Assembly (NCBI GenBank): GCA_019636515.1
Contig: JAHBXI010000003.1
Span: 558,001-622,000 of the forward strand
Direction of reading: 5' to 3'
DNA length: 64,000 nucleotides
From: Phycisphaeraceae bacterium
GTDB lineage: Bacteria > Planctomycetota > Phycisphaerae > Phycisphaerales > UBA1924
A program made the translations under genes and the position numbers. Under the pieces are notes generated by a model that ran no database searches, was not told the DNA's origin, and worked only from the letters and a program-made list of their open reading frames with translations. This document shows positions 54,983 to 64,000 of this stretch, piece by piece. How positions within the stretch are numbered: the stretch's first letter is position 1; each line of letters begins with the position of its first letter.

Positions 54983-56488
54983 TCAGCACCCTTCCATGAA
55001 CGCCCTCGCGAACGCGTCGAAATCGTCCGTGTCCACGAAGCCCGATCGGTCGTAATCGGCCGCCGGATCGCCCTCCTCGAACGCGGTCACGAAGCGGTCG
55101 TAGTCGTCGGTGTCGAGAAACCCGCTCCGGTCCACGTCCGCCGCGCAAAAATTCTCCGCCAGCCACATCACCGCCTCGTGCCACTCCCGCGCCGTCGGGA
55201 GAATGGCCTCCGGAGGGGGGTTGAACCCGGGCCCCCGCAGTTCGGGCGTCCACGACAGCACCGAGCGCGCCCCGTAGTACCAGTCCAAACTCCCACCGCT
55301 GATCGGGTACAGCGTCTGGTAGCACGGACCCGCCAGGTACGGCACGCCGCCCGAATCCAGGATCGCATCTCGCATCCCCACCGCCAGGCGTTGCAGCGCC
55401 CCGACCCCAGGCGTCGGCAACGCCGAGTACCCCCACGGGTACAGGATGTACTGGCCGTAACTGTGAACGTCAAGGTGCATGACCACGCCCGGGTTGGCCA
55501 ACGTCCAGTCTCGCATCGCCGCGTTCTCAGGCTCGGAGAAAGCCGCCGTCCCGCGGTACGTCTCGCTCGACCCGTTGCCCGAGGACCCGTTGCTCAGCCC
55601 CCACGCGAATCCCCAGTTGCGGTTGTTGTCCACGCCGAACGTGCCCCCCGCGTTGGGGCGGCGGTTCTTGCGCCAGAAACGGTTGGTGGTCCACGTGAAC
55701 GCGTACCCGTCGGGATTCACGACCGGGATGATGACGACCTCGTACCGGTCGAGGATGCCCGTCGTTCTCGCATCGGTCCCGTACAACGTCACCAGTTGCT
55801 CGGCCAGGTACGAGGTGGCCATCACCGTGATCCACTCCCGGGCGTGCTGGACGCTGTTGATCAGGACGATCGGCCGAAGCCCCACCCCCGGGGACAACGG
55901 CCCGCTCAGCCGCAGCGCGTAGATCTCCCGGTTCTCAAGCGAGTGCCCGACCGTCTCCAGCCGGGCGATTTCGGGCCGGGCCGCCGCCAGTTGCTCCAGA
56001 AACGCCCGCACCTGCTCGGCGGTCTTGTAGTCCTCGAACCATCCACGGCCCGCCACCCCTCCCGAGAGCCGCATGGCCTCCGCGTCGATCACCGCCTGGA
56101 GATCGGGAATGAGGATTTCGTGCGCCATCCCCGACGCCCGGATCGCTTCAAGCCCCGCCGCCCCCACCCGGTAGTCCAGCGTCCCCCACCCCATCCCATC
56201 CGCCGGGCCGGGAGAGTGCGACCAGCAGTCCGGAGAGACCTGGTTCACAAGGAACAGGTCTCGAGAGTCGCGGATGGTCACGCGTACGACCATTTCCCCG
56301 TCGTACCGAACCCGGTCGGGAGAATCGAGCGCGGCGAGCGGCTGCCCCGCGGCACACGTCCATGCCCCGATCACCGCCGCCCAGGCCCGGATCCGGGGGA
56401 CCGCGGGCGTCCCGCGGCGCATGGACCTTGCCCCGGCGGAGGGGACCCATTCGGACGGACATAATCCCCCGTGGCTGGATTGACTCAT
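54983..56488 (-). CDS. Secreted M14 zinc carboxypeptidase with GC-type dockerin tail
   Basis: A 501-residue exported carboxypeptidase. A long basic N-terminus leads to a hydrophobic signal helix (about 33-52). The M14 catalytic domain covers about 145-445. Zinc ligands are H215 and E218 in QHAREW and H342 in DVHSYGQ. NPDGYAFTWTTNRFWRKNRR and NNRNWGF bind substrate, and the general base is E416 in SWTPELRG. The last 55 residues are two EF-hand-like repeats (DVDRSGFLDTDDYDRFVTAF and a second) ending Gly-Cys. GGAGG 6 bases upstream fixes the ATG at 56488. It is convergent with the metalloprotease. Confidence 0.94.
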   Translation of the reverse strand: MSQSSHGGLCPSEWVPSAGARSMRRGTPAVPRIRAWAAVIGAWTCAAGQPLAALDSPDRVRYDGEMVVRVTIRDSRDLFLVNQVSPDCWSHSPGPADGMGWGTLDYRVGAAGLEAIRASGMAHEILIPDLQAVIDAEAMRLSGGVAGRGWFEDYKTAEQVRAFLEQLAAARPEIARLETVGHSLENREIYALRLSGPLSPGVGLRPIVLINSVQHAREWITVMATSYLAEQLVTLYGTDARTTGILDRYEVVIIPVVNPDGYAFTWTTNRFWRKNRRPNAGGTFGVDNNRNWGFAWGLSNGSSGNGSSETYRGTAAFSEPENAAMRDWTLANPGVVMHLDVHSYGQYILYPWGYSALPTPGVGALQRLAVGMRDAILDSGGVPYLAGPCYQTLYPISGGSLDWYYGARSVLSWTPELRGPGFNPPPEAILPTAREWHEAVMWLAENFCAADVDRSGFLDTDDYDRFVTAFEEGDPAADYDRSGFVDTDDFDAFARAFMEGC

Positions 56489-56699
56489 CGCCGACCTCCA
56501 TGCGTGGTTTCACCGAGCCTACCACGGCCGGCGCCTGGTCAACAGGAAAAACCACCCCGATCACGCGCCGGCACGCCCTGGCCCGCATCGCGACGCCCAG
56601 GCCGCCGCCGTGGCCGACGCCGCGGACCACCTACTATTTTGGGTCGGACGCCCGCGCGGCGAACCCCGCCGCCGGACGCCCGTGAAACGGCGAAAAACC

Positions 56700-58613
56700 A
56701 TGCGAATGAGCGCGGTGTATTCGAGGTTCATCCCGTGGCTGCTGATGGTCTTCAGCACCACCGTCGTGTGCGGCGTGGCCGGCGCCGGAAGCGACCAGTC
56801 CGCCGCGCGCGCGTCCAGCGTTGTTCCCGCGGGCCGTCAGGCCAACAACGTCGCGGTCATCACCATCGAAGGGCCGATCAGCAAGGTGACGGCCAAGAGC
56901 GTCGAGCGGCGATTGAAACTGGCCGTCCGCTCCGGGGCCGACGCGGTCGTCTTCGACATCAACACCCCCGGCGGGGAACTGGGGGCCGCCCTGGACATCT
57001 GCAACACCATCAAGCGGTCACCGATTGTCAACACGGTTGCCTGGATCAACCCCGACGCCTATTCCGCCGGCGCGGTCATCGCCCTGGCATGCCGGGAGAT
57101 CATCACCTCCGACCCCGCCACCATGGGCGACGCCCTGCCCATCGCCATCAGCCCGCTGGGCGTGGTGGCGCTGCCCGAGCATGAGAGGCAGAAGGCCACC
57201 GCCCCTCTGCTGGCCGAGGTCGTCGATTCCGCCCGCCGCCGGGGACACGACGAGTACCTCGTCCAGGGAATCGTCGCGCTGGGGGTTGAACTCTGGCAGA
57301 TCGAAGATGTCGCCACCGGCGAACGCCTGTGCATCAACCGCCGGGAGTATGAGGAGATCTTCGGATCCGCCCCGCCAACCATGCGGCCGCGCCTCGTGTC
57401 GGCGCCCTCCAACCCGGCGGGGCTGTCCGCGCCTTCCCCGGGGTCGTCCGCCGATCCACGCTCCGCCGTTCCCGGGCCGGTGTCCCCGTTGGCCCCCGAT
57501 CCACACGCGACGGGCGCGGCTCCCGACGCGCTTCCCGCCGACGATGCTTCCATGCAACCCTCCGCTCCGCCGGATGCGGGGCTCTCCGCGAGGGGATCCC
57601 TGCCCCCGTCGGACATCGATTTCAGGCCCGCGGCCCCCGGCCTGGGGGCGCTGGCGTCCGAAATCACGCTCAGCCAGGAGCGAAGCAGCACCCGGCCGAC
57701 GCTCACCTCCGCCGACCGCGGACGCTGGAGGCTGGCCGACTACGTCAGCGACGGCAACGGTCCGTACACCTTCCGCGCCGATGACCTCCTGCATTTCAGG
57801 CTCGCCACCGCCATCGTCCGCACGGACGAGGATCTTCGCCGTCACTTCGGCGCCGCGAACCTGCGGAGACTCGACGAGAGTTGGTCCGAATCGCTCGTGG
57901 TTCTCCTGACCAACAACATCGTCCGGGGCGTGCTGATCGTCGTCTTCCTGATCGGCCTGGCGCTCGAGATGTTTCATCCCGGCATGATCCTTCCCGGATC
58001 GGTGGCGGGCATCGCGATGGTCCTCCTGGTCACCCCGCCGCTGCTCATCGGCATGGCCAACTGGTGGGAGGTCGCCGCGATCGCCATCGGCATCGCGCTC
58101 CTGGGCGTCGAGATCTTCGTCCTTCCGGGGTTCGGCATCCCCGGGGTGATGGGCATCGTCCTGGTCTTTGTCGGGCTTATCGGCACCTTCGTCGGCGACG
58201 GCGGCGGGCTTTTCCCCGACAGCCCGGGAGGGCGGTCGGGCCTGCTGGGCGGGCTGGTCACGGTCCTGACGTCCTTTGTCTCCGCCGGGCTGATTCTCTA
58301 CGTCATCAGCAAGAACATCTCCGCGATCCCCGTGTTCAACAAAATGGTCCTCAAGGCCGGCGCCCAAGCCGACGACTCCGAGTCGGGCGAATTCGACGCC
58401 ATGATCCCCGTCGAGGTCCGCGAGGTCGCGGTGGGGGATGAGGGGTCCGCCGTCACCCCGCTCCGCCCCGCCGGGAAGGCCCAGTTCGGCGACCGCGTCG
58501 TGGATGTCACCAGCGCGCTTGGGTATATCGATTCGGGGACCAGGGTCCGCGTGGTCGAGGCCGATCCCTTCAGGATGGTGGTCGAGCCCGCCGACGGCTC
58601 GGCGGCTTCCTAG
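56700..58613 (+). CDS. Long-form NfeD: membrane-bound ClpP-class serine protease
   Basis: A 637-residue membrane protease of the NfeD long form. A signal helix (about 10-28) is followed by a ClpP-like domain at about 48-225 (VFDINTPGGELGAALDICN; PDAYSAGAVIALAC supplies the expected nucleophile Ser). A Pro/Ala/Ser-rich insertion of about 100 residues lies at about 228-330. The C-terminus has several membrane helices (about 400-520) and a soluble OB-like NfeD domain. Partners are SPFH/flotillin proteins, and FloA lies two genes downstream. GTG at 56682 is an alternative start. Confidence 0.92.
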   Translation: MRMSAVYSRFIPWLLMVFSTTVVCGVAGAGSDQSAARASSVVPAGRQANNVAVITIEGPISKVTAKSVERRLKLAVRSGADAVVFDINTPGGELGAALDICNTIKRSPIVNTVAWINPDAYSAGAVIALACREIITSDPATMGDALPIAISPLGVVALPEHERQKATAPLLAEVVDSARRRGHDEYLVQGIVALGVELWQIEDVATGERLCINRREYEEIFGSAPPTMRPRLVSAPSNPAGLSAPSPGSSADPRSAVPGPVSPLAPDPHATGAAPDALPADDASMQPSAPPDAGLSARGSLPPSDIDFRPAAPGLGALASEITLSQERSSTRPTLTSADRGRWRLADYVSDGNGPYTFRADDLLHFRLATAIVRTDEDLRRHFGAANLRRLDESWSESLVVLLTNNIVRGVLIVVFLIGLALEMFHPGMILPGSVAGIAMVLLVTPPLLIGMANWWEVAAIAIGIALLGVEIFVLPGFGIPGVMGIVLVFVGLIGTFVGDGGGLFPDSPGGRSGLLGGLVTVLTSFVSAGLILYVISKNISAIPVFNKMVLKAGAQADDSESGEFDAMIPVEVREVAVGDEGSAVTPLRPAGKAQFGDRVVDVTSALGYIDSGTRVRVVEADPFRMVVEPADGSAAS

Positions 58614-58658
58614 ACTGAAACCGCTGATCGAACCGTTGAAGGAGGGACCGCAAGGCGC

Positions 58659-59174
58659 ATGGACAACACACTCTTAGTCTGGGGCGTCTCCCTGCTGGCC
58701 GTCGCCGCCCTGCTCCTGGTCATCGAGATCTTTGTCCCCTCCGGAGGGCTGATCGGCACCCTCTCGATCGCCTCCGCCATCGCGGGAATCATCTGCCTCT
58801 GGCGGCACGACACCGTCTGGGGTGCGGCCGGAACCCTGGGGACGATGGTCGCGGGGCCGATCATCTTCTTCCAGGGGCTTAAAATATGGCGGCACACGCC
58901 GCTGGGGCGAAGGATGGTCGGGGAACTTCCCGAGGAAGTCCAGCAGGCGAGAAGGGACGAGGAAGCCCGCCAGGCCAGGGAACTGCTCGCCCTCGTCGGC
59001 GCCGAAGGGGAAGCCATCACCGACCTTCGACCCGTGGGCGTCGTACGCATCAAGGGAAAGCGTTACGACGCGCTCTCCGAGACCTACCTCATCCCCGCGG
59101 GCTCCAGGGTCCGCGTCGTGCTCGCCGAGCCAAACCAGATCAAGGTTCGACAGGCCGACGCCCCGGCGCCCTGA
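58659..59174 (+). CDS. Short-form NfeD-family protein
   Basis: A 171-residue protein with two or three membrane helices in the first 72 residues (WGVSLLAVAALLLVIEIFVP, GLIGTLSIASAIAGIICL, AAGTLGTMVAGPIIFF). A linker is followed by an OB-like NfeD domain at about 112-168 (GEAITDLRPVGVVRIKGKRY, GSRVRVVLAEPNQIKVRQ). It has no protease domain. It lies 45 bases after the long NfeD gene and 78 before floA, a layout like the yqeZ-yqfA region of Bacillus. It probably stabilises or organises flotillin patches in the membrane. Confidence 0.92.
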   Translation: MDNTLLVWGVSLLAVAALLLVIEIFVPSGGLIGTLSIASAIAGIICLWRHDTVWGAAGTLGTMVAGPIIFFQGLKIWRHTPLGRRMVGELPEEVQQARRDEEARQARELLALVGAEGEAITDLRPVGVVRIKGKRYDALSETYLIPAGSRVRVVLAEPNQIKVRQADAPAP

Positions 59175-59252
59175 TCGAACGCCCCGACCCCGCCGAACAC
59201 GTATACTCCCGCGCACGCGGACGCCACGACGCGCCCGCCGAGGGAAACCGCC

Positions 59253-60254
59253 ATGGACAAAGTCATCATCGCCTTGATCATCGTCGCGATCCTTGTCGGC
59301 CTGGTTGTCTTCTTCGCCGTCTTCCAGTTCCTCAACCTCTGGATCCAGGCCTACTTCTCCAATGCCAGCGTCGGTCTCTTCGAGATCATCGCCATGCGCC
59401 TGCGCAAGGTCGATGTCCGCCAGGTTGTCTTCGGACGCATCCGCGCCGTCCAGGCGGGGCTCGAAATCTCCACCAACCAGATCCAGACCCACTACCTCGC
59501 CGGGGGAGACATCCGGAGAGTCATCTCCGCCCTCATCGCCGCCCGCGGCGCCAAGATCAACCTGCCCTGGGGCGTCGCCACCGCCATCGACCTCGCCGGC
59601 CGCGATATCTTCGAGGCCGTCCAGACTTCCGTGAACCCCAGGGTCATCGACTGCCCCAACCCCAACGGCCCGCGCTCCACGATCGACGCCGTCGCCCAGG
59701 ACGGCATCCAACTCAAGGCAAAGGCCCGGGTCACCGTACGCACCGCGATCGAACGCCTCGTCGGCGGAGCCACCGAGGAAACCATCATCGCCCGCGTCGG
59801 CGAGGGCATCGTCACCACCATCGGATCGGCCGTCACCCACAAGGCCGTGCTTGAAAACCCCGATAAGATCTCCAAGACCGTCATGGCCAAGGGGCTCGAC
59901 GCCGGCACCGCCTTCGAGATCCTGTCCATCGACATCGCCGACATTGACGTCGGCGACAACATCGGCGCCAAACTCCAGGCCGACCAGGCCAACGCCGACA
60001 AGCAACGCGCCCAGGCCGAGGCCGAGAAACGCCGCGCCCTGGCCGTCGCCCTCGAACAGGAAAACAAGGCCAAGATCGAGGAAAACAAGGCCAAACTCGT
60101 CCTGGCCGAGGCCGAGGTTCCCCTCGCCATCGCCGAGGCCTTCAAAAAGGGAAACCTGGGAATCATGGACTACAACCGCCTGCGCAACATCCAGGCCGAC
60201 ACCGCGATGCGGTCCACCATCGCCGGCGACTCGGGCGGGCGCCTCAACGGCTGA
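59253..60254 (+). CDS. floA: Flotillin-like protein FloA
   Basis: A 333-residue SPFH-family protein of bacterial lipid microdomains. A single N-terminal membrane helix (about 3-32, [20 protein letters not shown]) is followed by the family segments [40 protein letters not shown]-like (here [20 protein letters not shown]) and [17 protein letters not shown] Glu/Ala-rich coiled coil lies at about 245-300 ([20 protein letters not shown]). The length matches FloA (about 330). It is the last gene of the NfeD operon and scaffolds membrane proteins; the NfeD partners fit this. Confidence 0.95.
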   Translation: MDKVIIALIIVAILVGLVVFFAVFQFLNLWIQAYFSNASVGLFEIIAMRLRKVDVRQVVFGRIRAVQAGLEISTNQIQTHYLAGGDIRRVISALIAARGAKINLPWGVATAIDLAGRDIFEAVQTSVNPRVIDCPNPNGPRSTIDAVAQDGIQLKAKARVTVRTAIERLVGGATEETIIARVGEGIVTTIGSAVTHKAVLENPDKISKTVMAKGLDAGTAFEILSIDIADIDVGDNIGAKLQADQANADKQRAQAEAEKRRALAVALEQENKAKIEENKAKLVLAEAEVPLAIAEAFKKGNLGIMDYNRLRNIQADTAMRSTIAGDSGGRLNG

Positions 60255-60328
60255 CCTCCCACGGTCGCTTCCCCTCCGGGATCACTTCGCCCGCTTTCAA
60301 GCCGCCGTCGAGCCCGGTCCACCGGCGG

Positions 60329-62536
60329 TCATTGGTCCGCTTCACGAACCTGTTCTCCGGGGCCGCCCCGCCCCGGTGGCCGGTACGTCATCCCCAACTG
60401 GTCGAACAGGAACGCGTAGATATCGACATTCTGCTCGATCCGTTCGTTCATGGAACTCCCGATCCCGTGGCCCGCGTTGGCGCTGGTCCGCAGCAGGAAA
60501 AGCCCCTCCGGATCAGCCGCTTGCAGCCGCGCGGTCATCTTCCGGGAATGCATCGGGTCCACGCGAGGGTCGTTCTGCCCGGTGGTCATCAGCACCGCCG
60601 GGTAACGCTCCCCGTCGCGCACGCGATGAAACGGGGAGTACGCGTTGATCGCCTTGAACTGGGCCTCGTCCGTCACCGTCCCGAACTCCGTGATGTTGAA
60701 CGCCCCGTTGGGAGAGAGTTCCACGCGGATCATGTCGTAGATCCCCACCATCGACACCACCGCCTTGCACAGCCGCGGAGCCTGGGTCAGCGTCGCCCCC
60801 ATGAGCAGCCCCCCGTTCGATCCGCCCATGATCGCCAGGAGATCGGCGGTCGTGTGGCCCCTTTCAATCAGGTGCCGGGCCGCCGCCTGGAAGTCGTCAA
60901 AGACGTTCTGCTTGCTGGTCAGGTTGCCGCCGCGGTGCCATTCACGGCCGTACTCCCCGCCGCCGCGGATGTTGGCGATCGCGAAAACGCCCCCCTGCTC
61001 CACGAAGATCGCCCGGCGGGGCGAGTACGCCGGCGTCAGGCTTATCCCGTACCCACCGTACCCCCACAGCACCGTCGGCGTCGGGCCGGAGACCCCGCGC
61101 CGGCGGATGATGTTCACCGGCACTCTCGTCCCGTCCTTGCTGGTCGCGTACTCACGCACGACCTCGCAATTGGAAAAATCCGCGGGGGACGTCTGGAACA
61201 GCGGTGTACGGGTCAGCGTCCCGTTCATCCGGGACGGGTTGTACTCGTACCACGCCGCGGGCGTGATGAACGTCTCCACCGACAGCAGCACCCGATCGTC
61301 GCCCGCCGCCACGACCTCCCCGACCGACGACACCGCCGGCAGCGGGGCCACCCCGCGAGGCGTCCCATCCGTGCCGAAGACCTTCAGCACGTGCGGGCCA
61401 CCGTCGAGGTACAGCACCAGGAGTCCCGCCGGTGTCTCCCAGACCCCCTCGTTCGAGAAGAAATCCGTGGCGATCGAACCGGACCACTCCGGGATGATCT
61501 CCGCCGCGTCCCGCCACGTGTACAGCGCGCTCTCCCGCGAGAGGTCCAGCCGGAGCACCCGCCCGCGCGGCGAGCCCTGGCGCGATACCAGGTACAGACA
61601 ACCATTCCCGAAATTCGCTTCCACCACCTCGTCCTCGAACGAATCGAGTTTCGACCAGGCCCCCGCCGGGTTGCGCAGGTGGTGCTCGAACTCCCCCCCA
61701 TCCCCGTTCTGCACGCTGACCAGAAGCCAGCGACCGGACGGGTCCGCCTCGATCACGATCTCCGCGATCCGCACGAAGTCCTTGCCGATCACGTACTCGT
61801 CCTGATCCGTGGGCATCCCCAGCGAGTGGAAGTACACCTGCACGTAAAAATCCATGTCGGATTCGGGTCGCTCCCCTTCCCGCGGGTAGCGCGTGTAGTA
61901 GAACCCCCGATCGTCGTGCGCCCACGCCAGCGAGCCGCCCGCCGTCCCGCCGTGCGCCCGGGGGATCACGTCGTGGCCGCCCCGTTCACGTCCCGTCGCC
62001 GTTTCGTACACACGCACCGTTCCCGACTCGGTTCCACCCTCCGACATCGAGACCGCGACCAGTTTCCCGTCGTGCGAAGGCACGTACCAGTCGATCGTCG
62101 TCGATCCCGATGGGTCGATCGTGTTGGGATCCACCACGATCCGCGTGGTGCCCGGATCCCGCACCGACGCGAGCCACACCAGCATCGCCTGCTGACGCGG
62201 AGGGTCGTTCTTCATCGCCAGCAGGCCCCCGGGCACGGGGTGCAGGTGGTGGTACCTCGCCGACGCGCCTCCCTCCAGCGTCGTCAGACGCTCCCGGATC
62301 GCCGCCACGTTCGGCAGCCCGTCGAGCACCGACCGCGCGTACGCGTTTTGCTCGTCGCTCCACGCCTGAACGCCCGCGTCCGACCAGTCCTCCAGCCAGC
62401 GGTAGTCGTCCCGAACCTCCACCCCGTGCATGACATCCACCGTCGGGGTCTTCTTTGTGACGGGCGGGGCCGAGAACGCCAACGAAACCATCACGGTCGC
62501 GGACAGAACCACGGCGAGCAGCACGGTCGGCTTCAT
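60329..62536 (-). CDS. Secreted prolyl oligopeptidase (S9A)
   Basis: A 735-residue exported serine peptidase that cleaves after proline in short peptides. A signal peptide spans residues 1-23. The N-terminal propeller begins with DYRWLEDWSD at about 44-53. The catalytic domain has GGSNGG (S573), NDPRVDP (D656) and NAGHG (H690) in the normal order, plus WGYGGYGISLTPAYS and ANIRGGGEYGREWHRGG. TGGAG 6 bases upstream supports the ATG at 62536. The longer frame upstream lacks such a site. Convergent with floA. Confidence 0.95.
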   Translation of the reverse strand: MKPTVLLAVVLSATVMVSLAFSAPPVTKKTPTVDVMHGVEVRDDYRWLEDWSDAGVQAWSDEQNAYARSVLDGLPNVAAIRERLTTLEGGASARYHHLHPVPGGLLAMKNDPPRQQAMLVWLASVRDPGTTRIVVDPNTIDPSGSTTIDWYVPSHDGKLVAVSMSEGGTESGTVRVYETATGRERGGHDVIPRAHGGTAGGSLAWAHDDRGFYYTRYPREGERPESDMDFYVQVYFHSLGMPTDQDEYVIGKDFVRIAEIVIEADPSGRWLLVSVQNGDGGEFEHHLRNPAGAWSKLDSFEDEVVEANFGNGCLYLVSRQGSPRGRVLRLDLSRESALYTWRDAAEIIPEWSGSIATDFFSNEGVWETPAGLLVLYLDGGPHVLKVFGTDGTPRGVAPLPAVSSVGEVVAAGDDRVLLSVETFITPAAWYEYNPSRMNGTLTRTPLFQTSPADFSNCEVVREYATSKDGTRVPVNIIRRRGVSGPTPTVLWGYGGYGISLTPAYSPRRAIFVEQGGVFAIANIRGGGEYGREWHRGGNLTSKQNVFDDFQAAARHLIERGHTTADLLAIMGGSNGGLLMGATLTQAPRLCKAVVSMVGIYDMIRVELSPNGAFNITEFGTVTDEAQFKAINAYSPFHRVRDGERYPAVLMTTGQNDPRVDPMHSRKMTARLQAADPEGLFLLRTSANAGHGIGSSMNERIEQNVDIYAFLFDQLGMTYRPPGRGGPGEQVREADQ

Positions 62537-62951
62537 GGTCAACTCCAAAGGCCACGGGGGTGGCGTCCAGGGCCCGCCGGACGGGCGAGCCGGGCACGAC
62601 CAGCGTATCGGATGTCGGCCATGCCGTGCAAAAAGGCCACGGTTCTCCCGGGCACGCGGGTGCTTCACCGAGGGAATCGGCGAGGGGGCTTTGAAGCCCC
62701 GGCGGGAGCGTTTCCCCCCTTTCACCCCTCCCCTCTCGGCCACTGCCCCTGCTTCAAAATGCAAAAAAGGCGACACGCGCAGCCGCTTGAACCGCGCGTG
62801 TCACGTCCCTTCACGGAGGCCGCCGGGTGTCTCCGACGCCTGGGTCGGAGGGTGCGTTGGCGCGGCCTCCCAAGGGGGGATGTTCATCGAAATCGCCGGA
62901 ACCGGACCTCCGGATCACGCTCATTTCGGGCCAGTGCCCGCGGACGGTCGA
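62537..62951. other. Intergenic region, 415 bp, upstream of the prolyl oligopeptidase gene
   Basis: It holds the terminator of the small coiled-coil gene (62762-62802) and a weak hairpin gggctttgaagccc at about 62686-62699. The promoter of the oligopeptidase gene should also lie here. No protein-coding content is recognisable. Confidence 0.55.
62762..62802 (-). terminator. Intrinsic terminator of the coiled-coil gene
   Basis: On the minus strand a stem of gacacgcgc (62772-62780) with gcgcgtgtc (62794-62802) and a 13-base loop is followed by ccTTTTTTgc. It lies 150 bases beyond the stop of the minus-strand coiled-coil gene. Confidence 0.78.
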
Positions 62952-63245
62952 TCACTCCGCGTCGTCGGGGTTCTGGTCGTTGGCCGGGCGTCCCTGCTTT
63001 TCGAGCAGTTTCCGCAGGTACTGGTTCTCCCGGCGGGTCGCCTCCAGGTCGAAGACCAGGTACTTGATGCTCAGACGCAGGTAGTCCAGGGACTCCTGGA
63101 GATCCGAGATGGTCTTCTTCACCTTGTCATGCCGGGCCGCGGTTTCGCAAGCCAGTTTCTCGAGCGGACCTCGCTCCCCTTCCGGGAGTTTCTGGATCTG
63201 GTTGATGAGGTCGCCCAGACGCGACTGGAACTCCTGCTCGTTCAT
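62952..63245 (-). CDS. Small coiled-coil protein, unknown function
   Basis: A 97-residue cytoplasmic protein. Most of it is predicted helix with heptads (EFQSRLGDLINQIQKLPEGE, SLDYLRLSIKYLVFDLEATR, then ENQYLRKLLEKQG). An acidic tail follows (NDQNPDDAE). I do not recognise a family. An AGAGGG site 7 bases upstream supports the ATG at 63245, while the open frame further upstream is Pro/Gly-rich and unlikely to be coding. It is followed by its own terminator. Confidence 0.8.
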   Translation of the reverse strand: MNEQEFQSRLGDLINQIQKLPEGERGPLEKLACETAARHDKVKKTISDLQESLDYLRLSIKYLVFDLEATRRENQYLRKLLEKQGRPANDQNPDDAE

Positions 63246-63541
63246 GGCGTATCCCTCTCTTGATATATGTCCGGCGGTCAGGCTCGCTCCGCGAATGGTC
63301 CAGGCCGCTCCCGCGGCGCTCGGGCTTGCCGGCGGCAAGCCCAAACCGTCCGGTCCATCGGGCGGTCGCCGGAACATGAAACAACCCGCACGCCCGGCGG
63401 GCCTGAACCGCCCGACTCCCATGCCACGTCGCGCAAGTCCAATAAAAATGAGGCCCGCACGCCGCCAAGCCGCATGAGGCGAGGTGACGGTCGGGCCCGG
63501 TCCCGGGGCCGCCGGTCGTCGGCGCGGGATGTTGCCTGGAA

Positions 63542-64000
63542 TCAACGCCCGTCGTCGGCCCGACGCATCGCGTGCTTCGCCGAAGGACCCGCCGCCGCCA
63601 GAGTTTGCGGGATCAAACCGGGCTCCGCTCGGCGGATCTCCTTGAGCAGTTTGCGAAGGTGCTGGTCCACGTTCGCCACGAACCGATGGTGGATCTGCTC
63701 GAGTTCGTGTCGGCTGTATCGCGACAGGGGATCCTTCATCCCCGTCTGGCTCGCCGCCCAGTCGAGCAACCCGGCGGGTGATTCCCCGTACCGGTACAGG
63801 CCCAACGTCGCGCTGAGCCGCTTGCGCAGCGACGCGAACGGGTCCGTCGCGGATTCGGGCACCCGCGTCAAAGCCTCACGGATGGCGGACTCGTCGTGCG
63901 CCGCGAGCATCGGGTCCTGGGAGACGTGCTCCGGGGCCGTGAAGAAATCGTCGGCCGACCGTATGTCGGCAAAAGCCGTCGAAAGCGTCTTGCTCCCCGC
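63542..64000 (-). CDS. Partial CDS cut by window end, unknown function
   Basis: The minus-strand frame remains open from its stop at 63542 to the end of the window (153 codons). The upstream part (AGSKTLSTAFADIRSADDFF) looks like protein, so the ATG at 63910 need not be the true start. The visible C-terminal part is helical and charged (EALTRVPESATDPFASLRKR, HHRFVANVDQHLRKLLKEIR). No family is recognised. It lies 296 bases upstream of the coiled-coil gene on the same strand. Confidence 0.6.
   Translation of the reverse strand, partial: AGSKTLSTAFADIRSADDFFTAPEHVSQDPMLAAHDESAIREALTRVPESATDPFASLRKRLSATLGLYRYGESPAGLLDWAASQTGMKDPLSRYSRHELEQIHHRFVANVDQHLRKLLKEIRRAEPGLIPQTLAAAGPSAKHAMRRADDGR

Noticed and set aside
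60332-63067. 911-codon open frame antisense to the prolyl oligopeptidase gene
   Set aside because: Arg/His/Pro-rich composition and full overlap with a clear S9A gene mark it as a shadow.

Overview
The window is 64 kb of GC-rich chromosome with no transposase, phage, CRISPR array, rRNA or tRNA gene that I could find. The gene content points to a planctomycete of the Phycisphaerae type. Secreted proteins end in paired EF-hand-like 'DFDGSGFVDTDDF...FVxAFExGC' tails (GC-type dockerin tails). One protein carries a PEP-CTERM-like tail, another a LEPR-like N-terminal export motif, and there is a prepilin-like H-X9-DG protein. ECF sigma factors sit beside anti-sigma or TPR-kinase partners, and a flotillin/NfeD operon is present. 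The taxonomic call is inference from these hallmarks.

Layout. 0.1-2.3 kb: an ECF sigma factor in a three-gene overlapping operon with a His-rich membrane protein and a secreted coiled-coil protein. 2.5-8.8 kb: an RRM protein, a MmgE/PrpD enzyme, an exported cyclophilin fused to what looks like a seven-bladed propeller, a NosL-like lipoprotein and a secreted thioredoxin-fold protein. 9-12.6 kb: an ECF sigma factor followed by a zinc-finger/kinase/TPR receptor. 12.8-19.2 kb: acylphosphatase, then dnaG, rpoD and a PAS-GAF-REC regulator. 19.3-28.6 kb: surface and secreted proteins (PEP-CTERM, prepilin-like, GC-dockerin, lipoproteins, TPR protein), MsrA and an S41-like lipoprotein. 28.8-31.9 kb: a third ECF sigma/anti-sigma pair and a beta-CASP nuclease. 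32-37.3 kb: an exported agmatine-deiminase-like protein, HtpX, a 3D-domain protein and a membrane protein. 37.6-43.1 kb: fliD and fliS with a convergent SpoIIE-type phosphatase. 43.6-48 kb: unrecognised exported or membrane proteins. 48-52 kb: ileS and xseB. 52-56.5 kb: two convergent GC-dockerin metallopeptidases. 56.7-60.3 kb: long NfeD, short NfeD and FloA. 60.3-64 kb: a secreted prolyl oligopeptidase, a coiled-coil small protein and a gene cut by the window end.

How the genes fit together. Housekeeping genes (dnaG, rpoD, ileS, xseB, acyP) are interspersed with envelope genes. At least 16 products have a predicted signal peptide, a lipobox or another export motif. Three separate ECF modules and a SpoIIE phosphatase suggest heavy envelope-signal control. 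The least-explained parts are the cyclophilin-propeller fusion, the zinc-finger kinase next to its sigma factor, the Cys-rich Tyr4-tailed orphan and its membrane neighbour, and the tail-to-tail dockerin genes.
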